Below are positions 15,053 to 25,845 of a stretch of DNA of 64,000 nt, in pieces. The stretch comes from Nitrospirota bacterium (GTDB lineage: Bacteria; Nitrospirota; Nitrospiria; Nitrospirales; Nitrospiraceae): positions 74,430-138,429 of the forward strand of contig JBFLWP010000009.1 of the NCBI GenBank assembly GCA_040757595.1, read 5' to 3'. The stretch's first letter is position 1. The number at the start of each line of letters is the position of its first letter. The position numbers were made by a program, and so were the translations under genes. The notes under the pieces were generated by a model that ran no database searches, was not told the origin of the DNA, and saw only the letters and a list, made by a program, of their open reading frames with translations.

Positions 15053-17527
15053 TTACTCGCCGCTGTCGTCCGCCGCGCCCTCGCCGGACTCCTCGGCGGC
15101 CTCGGCCAGCCTCGCCACGCCGACCACCCGGTCTTGCGGCCCTTCCAGCTCGAGGACCCGGACGCCCTGGGTGTTGCGGCCGATCTCGCTGATGTCGTTC
15201 ACCCGGCAGCGCAGGATCTTCCCCTGGGCAGCCATGATCATGATCTCGTCCCCGTCGCGCACCTGGAGGAAGCCCACCGCGAGCCCGTTCTTCTCGGTGG
15301 TCTTGACGCTGATGATGCCCTTGCCGGCCCGGCCCTGGATCCGGTACTCGGTGACCGGCGTGCGCTTCCCGTAGCCGCCCTCGGTGATCGTGAGGATCGC
15401 GGTCGTGGAATCGGGCGTGATCGTTTCCATCCCGATCACCTCGTTGCCCTCCTCGAGCGTGATCCCCCGCACCCCGTGGGCGGTGCGGCCCATGGGCCGG
15501 ACCTCGTCCTCCTTGAAGCGGATCACGATGCCCTGCCTGGTGCCCAGGAGGATCTCCCTCTGCCCGTCGGTGATCTCCGCGGCGATCAGCTTGTCGCCCT
15601 CGTCCAGCGTCAGCGCGATGATCCCGCCCGCCCGCGGGTTCCCGTAGGCCGAGAGCTGGGTCTTCTTGATGACGCCCTGGCGGGTCGCCATGACCACGTA
15701 GCGGTCCTCGCGGAACTCCTTGACGGGCAGGGTGGCCGTGACCTTCTCGTCATTCGCCAGCGCCAGCAGGTTCACCAGGGCCTTGCCCTTGGCGGCCCGG
15801 CCCGCCTCGGGAATCTCGTGGACCTTGAGCCAGTAGACCTTGCCCGCGTCGGTGAAGAACAGCAGGTAGTCGTGCGTCGAGGCGGTGAAGAGGGTCTCGA
15901 CGAAGTCCTCCTCCTTGATCCCCATCCCGATCTTGCCCTTGCCGCCCCGCCGCTGGGCCCGATAGAGGGAGACCGGGTTCCGCTTGATGTAGCCGGCGTG
16001 GGAGATCGTGACCGCGACCTCCTCCACGGCGATCAGGTCCTCGATGTTGATCTCGGCCTCCTCGGGCACGATCTTCGTGCGGCGCTCGTCCTTGTACTCC
16101 TCCCTGAGGGCCACGAGCTCGTCCTTGATGATCTTCCGGACCAGAGCCTCACTGGCCAGGATGGAGCGCAGGTACTCCATCTTCTTGAGCGTCTCCTGGT
16201 ACTCCTCGACGAGCTTGTTCCGCTCGAGCTGGGTGAGCCGCTGGAGCTTCATGTCCAGGATCGCGTTGGCCTGGATCTCGGTCAGGCGGAATTGGCGCAT
16301 GAGGCCGCCGCGGGCCTCCTCGGGCGAGGCGGAGCGCCGGATCAGCGCGATCACCGCGTCCAGGTGGTCGATCGCGATCTTGAGGCCCTCCAGGATGTGC
16401 GCCCGCTCCTCGGCCTTGCGCAGGTCGAAGGCCGTCCGGCGGACGACCACCTCCCGCCGGTGCTCGATGAAGGCCTGCAGGATCTGCTTGAGGTTGAGCA
16501 CCTCGGGCCGGTTGTGGACGAGCGCGAGCATGATGACGCCGAACGTGCTCTGGAGTTGCGTGTGCTTGTAGAGGTTGTTGAGCACGATCTGGGGGATCTC
16601 GCCCTTCTTGAGCTCGATGACGATCCGGAAGCCGTCCCGGTCGGACTCGTCCCGCAGGTCCGAGATGCCCTCGATCTTCTTGTCCTGGATCAGCTCCGCG
16701 ATCTTTTCGATGAGCCGCGCCTTGTTGACCTGGTAGGGGATCTCGGTGACGATCAACCGGTCCCGGTCGGTCCGCTCGTCGGTCTCGACGTTCACCTTGG
16801 CCCGCAGCGTGAGCAGGCCGCGGCCGGTCTCGTAGGCCTCCTTGATGCCCTGCGTGCCGTAGATGAACCCGGCGGTCGGGAAGTCCGGCCCCGGAATCTT
16901 CTTCATGAGCTGGGCGATCGTGGCGTCGGGGTTCTCGATCAGCAGGGTGAGGCCGTCCACGACCTCGGCCAGGTTGTGGGTGGGGATGTTCGTCGCGTAG
17001 CCCACGGCGATCCCGCCGGCGCCGTTGATGAGGAGGTTCGGCGCCTTGGCCGGCAGGACCAGCGGCTCCGTGCGCGACTCGTCGTAGTTGGGCCCGAAGT
17101 CGACCGTCTCCTTGTCGATGTCGGCCAGCATCTCCTCGGCGAGCTTGGTGAGCCGCGCCTCGGTGTACCGCATGGCCGCCGGCGGATCGCCGTCCACCGA
17201 CCCGTAGTTGCCCTGGCCGTCCACCAGCGGATAGCGCATGTTGAAGTCCTGCGCCATCCGGACCAGCGTGTCGTAGATCGCCGCGTCGCCGTGGGGATGG
17301 TAGTTCCCCATGATCTCGCCGACGATCTTGGCCGACTTGCGGAAGGCCCGGTTGTGGACCAGGCCCATCTCGTTCATGCCGTAGAGGATGCGCCGGTGGA
17401 CCGGCTTGAGCCCGTCGCGCACGTCCGGCAGCGCGCGGCCCACGATCACGCTCATCGCGTAATCCAGGTAGGACGAGCGCATCTCGTCTTCGATCGCGAT
17501 CTGGCTCAATCTCTCATCAACAGGCAT
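15053..17527 (-). CDS. gyrA: DNA gyrase subunit A
   Basis: The 824-residue protein has the canonical start [20 protein letters not shown] and the winged-helix region [20 protein letters not shown], which includes the quinolone-resistance segment. The active-site tyrosine is in [10 protein letters not shown]. The gyrase-specific QRRGGKG box near residue 525 separates gyrase from topoisomerase IV, and six C-terminal beta-pinwheel repeats follow. The last residues are acidic, as in many gyrases. It follows gyrB with a repeat-filled gap of about 100 bases. No quinolone-resistance judgement is made. Confidence 0.98.
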   Translation of the reverse strand: MPVDERLSQIAIEDEMRSSYLDYAMSVIVGRALPDVRDGLKPVHRRILYGMNEMGLVHNRAFRKSAKIVGEIMGNYHPHGDAAIYDTLVRMAQDFNMRYPLVDGQGNYGSVDGDPPAAMRYTEARLTKLAEEMLADIDKETVDFGPNYDESRTEPLVLPAKAPNLLINGAGGIAVGYATNIPTHNLAEVVDGLTLLIENPDATIAQLMKKIPGPDFPTAGFIYGTQGIKEAYETGRGLLTLRAKVNVETDERTDRDRLIVTEIPYQVNKARLIEKIAELIQDKKIEGISDLRDESDRDGFRIVIELKKGEIPQIVLNNLYKHTQLQSTFGVIMLALVHNRPEVLNLKQILQAFIEHRREVVVRRTAFDLRKAEERAHILEGLKIAIDHLDAVIALIRRSASPEEARGGLMRQFRLTEIQANAILDMKLQRLTQLERNKLVEEYQETLKKMEYLRSILASEALVRKIIKDELVALREEYKDERRTKIVPEEAEINIEDLIAVEEVAVTISHAGYIKRNPVSLYRAQRRGGKGKIGMGIKEEDFVETLFTASTHDYLLFFTDAGKVYWLKVHEIPEAGRAAKGKALVNLLALANDEKVTATLPVKEFREDRYVVMATRQGVIKKTQLSAYGNPRAGGIIALTLDEGDKLIAAEITDGQREILLGTRQGIVIRFKEDEVRPMGRTAHGVRGITLEEGNEVIGMETITPDSTTAILTITEGGYGKRTPVTEYRIQGRAGKGIISVKTTEKNGLAVGFLQVRDGDEIMIMAAQGKILRCRVNDISEIGRNTQGVRVLELEGPQDRVVGVARLAEAAEESGEGAADDSGE

Positions 17528-17540
17528 CTCTTCTCTCCAA

Positions 17541-17630
17541 AGAGTGGTCAGGGGTCTGTGGTCTGTGAACTTTCATTGACTGGCCGGTACTTCCGTCACC
17601 GACCCCCGTCCACTGACCACCAACCACTTG
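17541..17630. repeat. Unit-built intergenic inverted repeat between gyrB and gyrA
   Basis: GTGGTCAGGGGTCTGTGGTC units on the left are matched by GACCCCCGTCCACTGACCAC on the right, giving a long imperfect hairpin. It fills the gyrB-gyrA gap, so it would be transcribed if the two genes are co-transcribed. Confidence 0.7.
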
Positions 17631-17634
17631 TTGC

Positions 17635-20225
<2,591 letters not shown>

Positions 20226-20228
20226 GTT

Positions 20229-21356
20229 TCACACTTTGATCGGCATCACCACGCAGGTGAAGCCCGCGTTGCCCGGCTCCCGGATCAGACAGGGGCTCAG
20301 GGGCGTTTCCATCTGCATCGAGACCGACTCGCCGTCCATCACGCCCAGCACGTCGAGCAGGTAGCGGGCGTTGAACCCGGTCGTCACCGCATCGCCCGTG
20401 TAGCGGGCCGTCAGCTCCTCGGTCGCCTCGCCGAAATCCGGGTTGCTGGAGAACAGCGTCAGGCGGCCGGTCGCGAAGGTCAGCTTCACCGCGTTCGTCT
20501 TGTCCCGGGAGAGCACCGCGACGCGGCGCAGGGCCCCCTCCAGCGCCACCCGCTCCACCGTCGCGCGCTTGTCCTGGTCCTTCTCCTTCGGGATCACCTG
20601 CTGGTAGTTCGGGTAGTTTCCCTCCATGAGCCGGGAGGTCAGCAGCAGGCCGCTCCGGCGGAAGATCAGGAGGTTCTTCGTGAAGCCGATCTGGGGCTCG
20701 CCGTCGCCCTCCTCCAGGAGGCGCCGCATCTCCTGGGCCGCCTTCTTGGGCACGATCGCCTTGATCTCCTTCGGCGCCTCCTTGCCGGCTCCGGGCAGCT
20801 CCTGTTCGGCCAGGGCCAGGCGGTGCCCGTCGGTGCCGACCAGCCGGAGGGTCGTCTTCTTCTCCGCGGTCACGAGCGTCACCAGCAGCCCGTTGAGGAT
20901 GTAGCGGGCGTCGTTGTCCCCGACCGCGAAGAGGGTCTTGCGGATGAGTTCCAGCAGGCCGGCCCCGGCGAGCGGCGTGAGCCCCTCCCGCTCGATGGCC
21001 GGCAGGGCCGGGTAATCGCTGCTCGGGAGCCCGACGATCTTGAACTGGCTCTTGCCGGCGCACAGCGTCGCCCAGTTGTTGTCTCCGACCGCCAGCTCGA
21101 CCTCGCCCTCGGGCAGCTCCTTCAGGATCTCGAACAACTTGCGCGCGGACAGGGTGATCGAGCCCGGCTCCTCCACCGAGGCCTTGTACAGCCCGCGCAT
21201 GCCGATCTCCAGGTCCGTGGCCGTGATGTCCACGCCCTCCGCCTTCGCCTCGAGCAGGATGTTGGAGAGCTGGGGCATCGTGTTGCGCTTCTCGACGACG
21301 CCCTGGACCCTCTGGAGGGCTGTCAACAGTTCGTCCCGCGCGATCCGTAGCTTCAT
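20229..21356 (-). CDS. dnaN: DNA polymerase III beta subunit (sliding clamp)
   Basis: This 375-residue protein opens MKLRIARDELLTALQRVQGV and keeps the three-domain clamp layout. EKRNTMPQLSNILLEA lies in domain I, and ARYILNGLLV plus GTDGHRLALAE lie in domain II. The C-terminal ending is ITCVVMPI-like (FTCVVMPIKV). The clamp tethers the polymerase to DNA. It sits 28 bases downstream of dnaA, in normal origin order. Confidence 0.97.
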   Translation of the reverse strand: MKLRIARDELLTALQRVQGVVEKRNTMPQLSNILLEAKAEGVDITATDLEIGMRGLYKASVEEPGSITLSARKLFEILKELPEGEVELAVGDNNWATLCAGKSQFKIVGLPSSDYPALPAIEREGLTPLAGAGLLELIRKTLFAVGDNDARYILNGLLVTLVTAEKKTTLRLVGTDGHRLALAEQELPGAGKEAPKEIKAIVPKKAAQEMRRLLEEGDGEPQIGFTKNLLIFRRSGLLLTSRLMEGNYPNYQQVIPKEKDQDKRATVERVALEGALRRVAVLSRDKTNAVKLTFATGRLTLFSSNPDFGEATEELTARYTGDAVTTGFNARYLLDVLGVMDGESVSMQMETPLSPCLIREPGNAGFTCVVMPIKV

Positions 21357-21384
21357 CAGGTCCTCTCCCGGGTTGGTGGCCTGG

Positions 21385-22710
21385 TCAGCCCTTGGTGATC
21401 TGCTCCTTCAGACTGTCGAGCGTCGCCTGGAGCGTGGCGTCCGCCTCCTTGGCTTTCCCGATCTGCTTGCACGCGTGGATGATGGTCGTGTGGTCCTTCC
21501 CGCCGAAATGCCGGCCGATCTCGGGGAACGAGGCGTTCGTGAGCTCCCGGCAGAGGAACATGGCGATCTGCCGGGGATGGACCAGGGTCTTGCTCCGGCG
21601 CCGGCTCTTCAGCTCCGAGATCTTCACGTGGAACCGCGCCGCCACGGCCTCCTCGATGTCGTCCATCGTGACGATTTTCTTCTTCTCGCCGATGATGTCC
21701 CGCAGGACGCTCTTGGCCATGTCCATCGTGATCGGCTGGCCCGTGAGGGAGGAGTAGGCGCCGAGCCGCACCAGCGAACCCTCCAGCTCCCGGATGTTGC
21801 TCTTCATGTTGGCCGCGAGGAACTGGATGACCTCTTCGGGGAGCCCGACCCCCTCGTCCTCCGATTTCTTGCGGAGAATGGCGATGCGGGTCTCCACGTC
21901 GGGCGGCTGGAGGTCCGCGATCAGCCCCCACTCGAACCGGGAACGGAGGCGCTCCTCCATGTCGGGCATTTCCTTCGGGAACCGGTCGCTCGAGAGCACG
22001 ATCTGCTTGTGGGCCTCGTAGAGGGTGTTGAACGTGTGGAAGAACTCCTCCTGGGTCCGCTCCTTCCCGGCCAAGAACTGCACGTCGTCCACCAGCAGCA
22101 TGTCGATGTTCCGATAGCGCTTCCGTAGGTCCACCATTTTGTCGTACCGGATCGAGTTGATGACCTCGTTCGTGAACTGCTCGGTCGTGACGTAGGCGAT
22201 CCGCAGGTCGGTGTGCTGCGCGACCTGGTTTCCGATCGCGTTGAGCAGGTGCGTCTTGCCGAGCCCTACCCCCCCGTAGATGAACAGCGGGTTGTAGGCC
22301 TCGGCCGGTCGCTCCGCCACGGCCATGCTGGCCGCATGGGCGAACTGGTTGCTGGCCCCCACGACGAAGCTCTTGAACGTATATTTGGGGTTCAGGGGGT
22401 TGCTTCGCCGCGGGCGAGGCGATTGGCCGCCCCGGGCCGTATGAGCCGCCCTGCCGTCCCCTTTCTCGGTCGGCACGTAGGCCACGTCGACGCCCCCGCC
22501 CCCGCGGATGGAGGCAAGGGCTTCCGAGAGGAGGCCTGGGTGGTGCTTGTCCAGCCACTCACCGAAGAACCGGTTGGGAACTTCGACCTGGGCCGACGAA
22601 TCGCTCAGCCCTTGCAAGCGTAGGGGGAGGAACCAGGTATCAAACACCTGCTTGGGAACCTTCGCCTCGATGTAGGAGAGGGCGCCTTCCCATACCGCGT
22701 CGGTATCCAT
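21385..22710 (-). CDS. dnaA: Chromosomal replication initiator DnaA
   Basis: This 441-residue protein has domain I (WEGALSYIEAKVPKQVFDTW) and an AAA+ domain starting at YTFKSFVVGASNQFAHAA, with Walker A GGVGLGKTHLL and Walker B MLLVDDVQFL. The DnaA-box-binding helix-turn-helix lies at HPRQIAMFLCRELTNASFPE and GGKDHTTIIHACKQI. ATG 22710 is preferred to GTG 22743 because MDTDAVWEGAL is the usual family start. A perfect DnaA box and a weaker one lie upstream, so autoregulation is likely. Confidence 0.97.
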   Translation of the reverse strand: MDTDAVWEGALSYIEAKVPKQVFDTWFLPLRLQGLSDSSAQVEVPNRFFGEWLDKHHPGLLSEALASIRGGGGVDVAYVPTEKGDGRAAHTARGGQSPRPRRSNPLNPKYTFKSFVVGASNQFAHAASMAVAERPAEAYNPLFIYGGVGLGKTHLLNAIGNQVAQHTDLRIAYVTTEQFTNEVINSIRYDKMVDLRKRYRNIDMLLVDDVQFLAGKERTQEEFFHTFNTLYEAHKQIVLSSDRFPKEMPDMEERLRSRFEWGLIADLQPPDVETRIAILRKKSEDEGVGLPEEVIQFLAANMKSNIRELEGSLVRLGAYSSLTGQPITMDMAKSVLRDIIGEKKKIVTMDDIEEAVAARFHVKISELKSRRRSKTLVHPRQIAMFLCRELTNASFPEIGRHFGGKDHTTIIHACKQIGKAKEADATLQATLDSLKEQITKG

Positions 22711-23065
22711 CTTCAGAAACCCCCGATTAATCAGGCTATTCACAGCCTTATAAACACCTGTGGATAACAGCCCGGTGATCCTCTGGCTTGCTGGCCCCGC
22801 TTCGGGTCAGTGCAGGGACTCAGTCACCTTAATAAAGGAATTCCGCTCTTTGACGCTCCCAATACCCACACCCCACACCCGACCATTCCAACCGTTACCA
22901 GACGACAGCCCACAGGCCATCACCAGAGGAACACCGGGAGAAGCCTGTGGCCTTTCGCCGACTTCTGCTCCCTCCAGTGATTTCACAGGCCCTACTCCGA
23001 GTCCTACGTCTGCTCCGACAGATTTCTTTCCGGTGCAATCAAGGGGAGTCGGAGGGCATCTCTTC
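22711..23065. other. Probable replication origin region (oriC) upstream of dnaA
   Basis: The 355-base gap upstream of dnaA holds a perfect DnaA box on the minus strand (TTATCCACA, 22767-22759). A weaker one, CTATTCACA, lies at 22736-22744, and the two face each other around TTATAA. Further on are CCACAGGC and GCCTGTGG (an inverted repeat near 22912 and 22946) and an AT-richer stretch, CCTTAATAAAGGAATTCC. Long genes switch from mostly minus to mostly plus strand within 3 kb to the right, as expected at an origin. Only one strong box is visible, so the call is moderate. A 94-codon minus-strand ORF here looks spurious. Confidence 0.55.
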
Positions 23066-23323
23066 TCACAGAGCCACGACCGTGTCGGCATCGAAGATCA
23101 TCTCGACCAAGTCGGAATAGGAGATGCTCGGAAAAGGAGAAGCCACCTTGCGTGAGGCCACGTCTTCGGACAGGGCAAAAACCCGCGAAGCCGGTACATG
23201 GGAGAGCCTGACGGCATCTTGCAGGAGAACCACGGAAACCGTGCAGTCGGGTCTCTCCTTGGCCAGCAACTCCGCCGAGAATCGCTCGGTCTCTCTGTTC
23301 AGCAGGTACAACACCTTCCTCAC
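23066..23323 (-). CDS. DsrH/TusB-like protein
   Basis: The 85-residue protein begins MRKVLYLLNRETERFSAELL and contains VSVVLLQDAVRLSHVPASRVFALSEDV, the fold pattern of TusB/DsrH subunits. It is the last of three consecutive DsrE-superfamily genes on this strand. The family relays sulfur as protein persulfide, but the usual TusB residues cannot be confirmed here. The three genes have lower GC than their neighbours by eye. Confidence 0.7.
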   Translation of the reverse strand: MRKVLYLLNRETERFSAELLAKERPDCTVSVVLLQDAVRLSHVPASRVFALSEDVASRKVASPFPSISYSDLVEMIFDADTVVAL

Positions 23324-23333
23324 CGGAGGTTCC

Positions 23334-23678
23334 TCAGAAGGCCAAAGTCCGGTCGGATAAGGCTATTAACTCGGCGATTTCTACGGAAGAAGCCTCCCTG
23401 ACTTCGAAAGCAGGGTCGATCTCAAACTTTCTTCGTCCCCCCTCGGGAATCAGAAACGGGATCTTCAACTGCTGGAAGGACGGGAGGTACTTCTCGAGAA
23501 TGTCCTGATCGACGATGTCGTCCGGATCGTCGGTTAAGAGCAGGGGAGCCTGCCCGACCAGCACGACCGTCAGGGGATTCTCGCCCGCGCCCAGGCCGAG
23601 GGCGATACGGAGAGCCTCAACCGCACGGTGCGTCTTCAGAGGGTTCTCACGGATGACCACGACGACGCTGGGCGGCAT
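23334..23678 (-). CDS. DsrF/TusC-like protein
   Basis: The 114-residue protein starts MPPSVVVVIRENPLKTHRAV. It continues EALRIALGLGAGENPLTVVLVGQAPLLL and YLPSFQQLKIPFLIPEGG, a typical DsrE/F superfamily fold. ATG 23678 is chosen because GGGAG precedes it by five bases; an upstream GTG at 23699 is the alternative. It is the middle gene of the DsrE-like trio, ten bases before the DsrH-like gene. Confidence 0.7.
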   Translation of the reverse strand: MPPSVVVVIRENPLKTHRAVEALRIALGLGAGENPLTVVLVGQAPLLLTDDPDDIVDQDILEKYLPSFQQLKIPFLIPEGGRRKFEIDPAFEVREASSVEIAELIALSDRTLAF

Positions 23679-23699
23679 GAAGCTCCCGCGAGCGGGCAC

Positions 23700-24020
23700 C
23701 TAGTTGAACGCGACGAAGCGATCGCACCCGTTGATCATGTTCGACAAGACGACAAGCCCGCAGAGCGTGACTTCCTTCGGGAGTCCGTCCGTCGGAACAC
23801 CGTGCTGCTGGCAGCCGTACGCACAGACGAAAAACTTGGCCCCGGACGTCGAGAGGTGCAGCAGCCGCCGATCCTTCAGGTTCAGCACGCCTTCGTCAAT
23901 CAGGTACAGATAAACGTCATACCCGGCCGTGAGGGCCGCCTCACAGAGCCCGGAAACAGTCTCGACGTTCGGATGGGACGGAGGAGTTGAGAGCAGGACT
24001 CCAAGCTTCTTCTTCTCCAT
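23700..24020 (-). CDS. DsrE/TusD-like protein with candidate persulfide cysteine
   Basis: The 106-residue protein contains FVCAYGCQQHGV, where a cysteine precedes a helix as in the sulfur-carrying cysteine of TusD/DsrE. VSGLCEAALTAGYDVYLYLIDEGV earlier is the superfamily pattern. It leads the three-gene operon. A role in sulfur transfer, for tRNA thiolation or sulfur oxidation, is inferred. No dsrAB or tusA gene is visible in the window. The 112-base gap to hisS is AT-rich but shows no feature I can name. Confidence 0.7.
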   Translation of the reverse strand: MEKKKLGVLLSTPPSHPNVETVSGLCEAALTAGYDVYLYLIDEGVLNLKDRRLLHLSTSGAKFFVCAYGCQQHGVPTDGLPKEVTLCGLVVLSNMINGCDRFVAFN

Positions 24021-24132
24021 GGAAATCCACAGGCTCTCAAGGAGAGAAAACCTATAACAATCAAAAAGTTACGAGATCGAGTGAACTGTGAATGACTCTA
24101 CTGTGACTGGAGGAAAAAGTCAATAGCAAAAA

Positions 24133-25398
24133 TCAGGTGGAAGGGGCCGGAGACAGACGCGCCGCCAGCGCCGAAGCCGCGCCTTCGAGAGGCAGTTCCT
24201 CCTGCTCCTTGGAGGCCATGTTTCTGACGATGACCCGCCCGTGTTTGACCTCGTCGTCGCCGACGATGACGGCGAATGAGGCATTGAGACGGTCCGCCTG
24301 GCGGAGCAGCGCTTTGAGGGACGAGGCGCGGTAGTCCGTGTCCGCGGGAATACCTCGGGCCCGCAACCCGTCGAGGATCTTCAGCCCGGCCGGCTGACCG
24401 TGGGCGCCGAAGGCGGCCACGAAGACCGGCCTCGCGGGCGCGGGGACGGCTGAGTCGGGCAGCATCAGCGAGACCCGCTCCAAGCCCACGGCGAATCCGA
24501 TGGCGGGAGTCTTGGGCCCTCCGAGAGCCTCTACCAGACCATCGTACCGCCCGCCGGCACCCACGGCGTTCTGTGCGCCCAGGTGCGCGGAAGTCACCTC
24601 GAAGGTCGTCAGCGTATAGTAATCGAGCCCGCGGACGAGCCGGGAGTTCACCGTGTAGGGAATCCCGAGTCCGTCCAGTCCGGACAGCACGGCCTGGAAA
24701 TGCTGGCGGGAGGCGGTCGAAAGGTGATCGGTCAGCTTCGGCGCCCCCGCCGTCACCTCCCGGCAGGAGGGAACCTTGCAGTCGAGCACGCGGAGCGGGT
24801 TGGTGCCCATCCGGCGGCGGCAATTCTGGCACAGTTGCGCCTCGCGCGGCTTCAGGAACTCCAGGAGGGCCGTCTTGTAGGCCGCCCGATCCGCCTGATC
24901 CCCCAGGCTGTTGATCTCCAGCGTGAGGTCGGGGAGCTCCAGCCCGGAGAGAAAGTGCCACAGGAGCGAGATCACCTCGACATCGGCCAGCGGGCTGGCG
25001 CTCCCGAACGACTCCACTCCGTACTGGTGAAACTGGCGAAGGCGACCGGCCTGGGGGCGCTCGTGACGAAACATCGGGCCCACGTAATAGAACTTCTGGG
25101 GGGCTCCGGAGGCCGCGAGGTTGTGCTCGATGTAGGCGCGCACGACGCCGGCCGTCGCTTCCGGCCTGAGCGTCAAGGAGGAGCCGTCCCGGTCCTCGAA
25201 CGTGTACATCTCCTTCTCGACGATGTCGGTCGTCGCCCCGATGCTGCGTGCGAACAGCTCCGTCACCTCGAAGATCGGAACGCGGATTTCCCGGTAGCCG
25301 AAGAGGTGCGAGAGCCGCCGCGCCCGCTGCTCGATCAGATGCCACCGGTCCATGTCGGCCGGAAGCAGGTCCTTGACGCCTTTGATGCCGCGAATCAT
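24133..25398 (-). CDS. hisS: Histidyl-tRNA synthetase
   Basis: This 421-residue class II synthetase begins MIRGIKGVKDLLPADMDRWH. Motif 2 is VGPMFRHERPQAGRLRQFHQ, the histidine-specific motif is VRGLDYYTLTTFEV, and motif 3 is PAIGFAVGLERVSLML. The C-terminal anticodon domain runs VFVAAFGAHGQPAGLKIL to the end. ATG 25398 is the family start; a longer frame reaching 25443 runs through a repeat-derived segment and is rejected. It charges tRNA-His. Confidence 0.97.
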   Translation of the reverse strand: MIRGIKGVKDLLPADMDRWHLIEQRARRLSHLFGYREIRVPIFEVTELFARSIGATTDIVEKEMYTFEDRDGSSLTLRPEATAGVVRAYIEHNLAASGAPQKFYYVGPMFRHERPQAGRLRQFHQYGVESFGSASPLADVEVISLLWHFLSGLELPDLTLEINSLGDQADRAAYKTALLEFLKPREAQLCQNCRRRMGTNPLRVLDCKVPSCREVTAGAPKLTDHLSTASRQHFQAVLSGLDGLGIPYTVNSRLVRGLDYYTLTTFEVTSAHLGAQNAVGAGGRYDGLVEALGGPKTPAIGFAVGLERVSLMLPDSAVPAPARPVFVAAFGAHGQPAGLKILDGLRARGIPADTDYRASSLKALLRQADRLNASFAVIVGDDEVKHGRVIVRNMASKEQEELPLEGAASALAARLSPAPST

Positions 25399-25410
25399 AT
25401 CTATTAAGCC

Positions 25411-25478
25411 CCGTGACGAGTGACAGGTGACGAGCGGCCACACAAGAAATGTCTATGCATCCGCGCGTCACGCGCATT
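25411..25478. repeat. Unit-built intergenic repeat upstream of hisS
   Basis: CCGTGACGAGTGACAGGTGA units on the left and CGCGCGTCACGCGCATTG on the right form an imperfect hairpin. It lies just upstream of the hisS start. Confidence 0.6.
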
Positions 25479-25528
25479 GAAGCGCACTATAGCCCTGGGG
25501 TAGGGGCAAGTCAACGCGCCTGAGGAGG

Positions 25529-25617
25529 TCATTGGTCAGCCGTCACGGGTCAATAACAAAGGGTTGTCGGATCGGGTCTCACCCGAAACCATTGACGAGT
25601 GACCATTGACCAATGAT
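25529..25617. repeat. Unit-built intergenic inverted repeat
   Basis: GTCATTGGTCAGCCGTCACG and GGGTCAAT on the left are mirrored by ATTGACGAGTGACCATTGAC and CAATGATACC on the right. The centre holds the smaller stem TCGGGTCTCACCCGA. It lies between the divergent hisS and YeiH-like operons. Confidence 0.7.
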
Positions 25618-25632
25618 ACCCAACTAAGCTGC

Positions 25633-25661
25633 TTGCGAAGCCTCGCCCGCGGCGCTATAGT
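25633..25661 (+). promoter_or_regulatory. Probable promoter of the YeiH-like operon
   Basis: TTGCGA (25633-25638), a 17-base spacer, and TATAGT (25656-25661). The transcript would include the hairpin repeat at 25678-25754 as its leader. Confidence 0.45.
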
Positions 25662-25677
25662 GCGGCGCACTACCCGC

Positions 25678-25754
25678 AACGCAGAACGCAAAGTGCTGAA
25701 CGATGATTGGAAGGGCCGACGTTCGTTCATCGTTCTGCGTTCATCATTCATCGT
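25678..25754. repeat. Unit-built intergenic inverted repeat (AACGATGAACGC type)
   Basis: AACGCAGAACGCAAAGTGCT and GAACGATGATTGG on the left match GTTCGTTCATCGTTCTGCGT and TCATCATTCATCGT on the right. It ends five bases before the ATG of the small membrane ORF and would form a strong leader hairpin. Confidence 0.65.
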
Positions 25755-25758
25755 GGTT

Positions 25759-25845
25759 ATGAACGAAGACTGGCTGGCAGTCGTCGTAGGGCTGAGCCTG
25801 GTGGGCTCCGTCGCGGCGGGGTTCCTCGGATTGGTGCCGTGGTGA
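25759..25845 (+). CDS. 28-residue single-helix membrane peptide, coupled to the transporter gene
   Basis: The ORF encodes MNEDWLAVVVGLSLVGSVAA followed by GFLGLVPW, a single hydrophobic helix after an acidic start. Its stop overlaps the GTG start of the transporter by four bases (GTGA), implying coupling. From memory, longer YeiH-family proteins begin with an MNEDWLAV-like segment. The peptide may therefore be the detached first helix of the transporter, or the gene may carry a frame break here. It is conserved-looking but too short to be sure. Confidence 0.5.
   Translation: MNEDWLAVVVGLSLVGSVAAGFLGLVPW

Noticed and set aside
22807-23091. 94-codon minus-strand ORF upstream of dnaA
   Set aside because: The composition does not resemble a protein family, and the region carries the DnaA box and probable origin. 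A coding role is not supported.
24021-24132. Alternative replication origin between the DsrE-like trio and hisS
   Set aside because: It is AT-richer than its surroundings, but only a two-mismatch DnaA-like box (AAATCCACA) is visible. The gap next to dnaA is better supported.
25707-25841. N-terminal extension of the YeiH-like ORF
   Set aside because: It is encoded by the hairpin repeat and the coupled small ORF in another frame. The GTG at 25842 with a four-base overlap is the better start.
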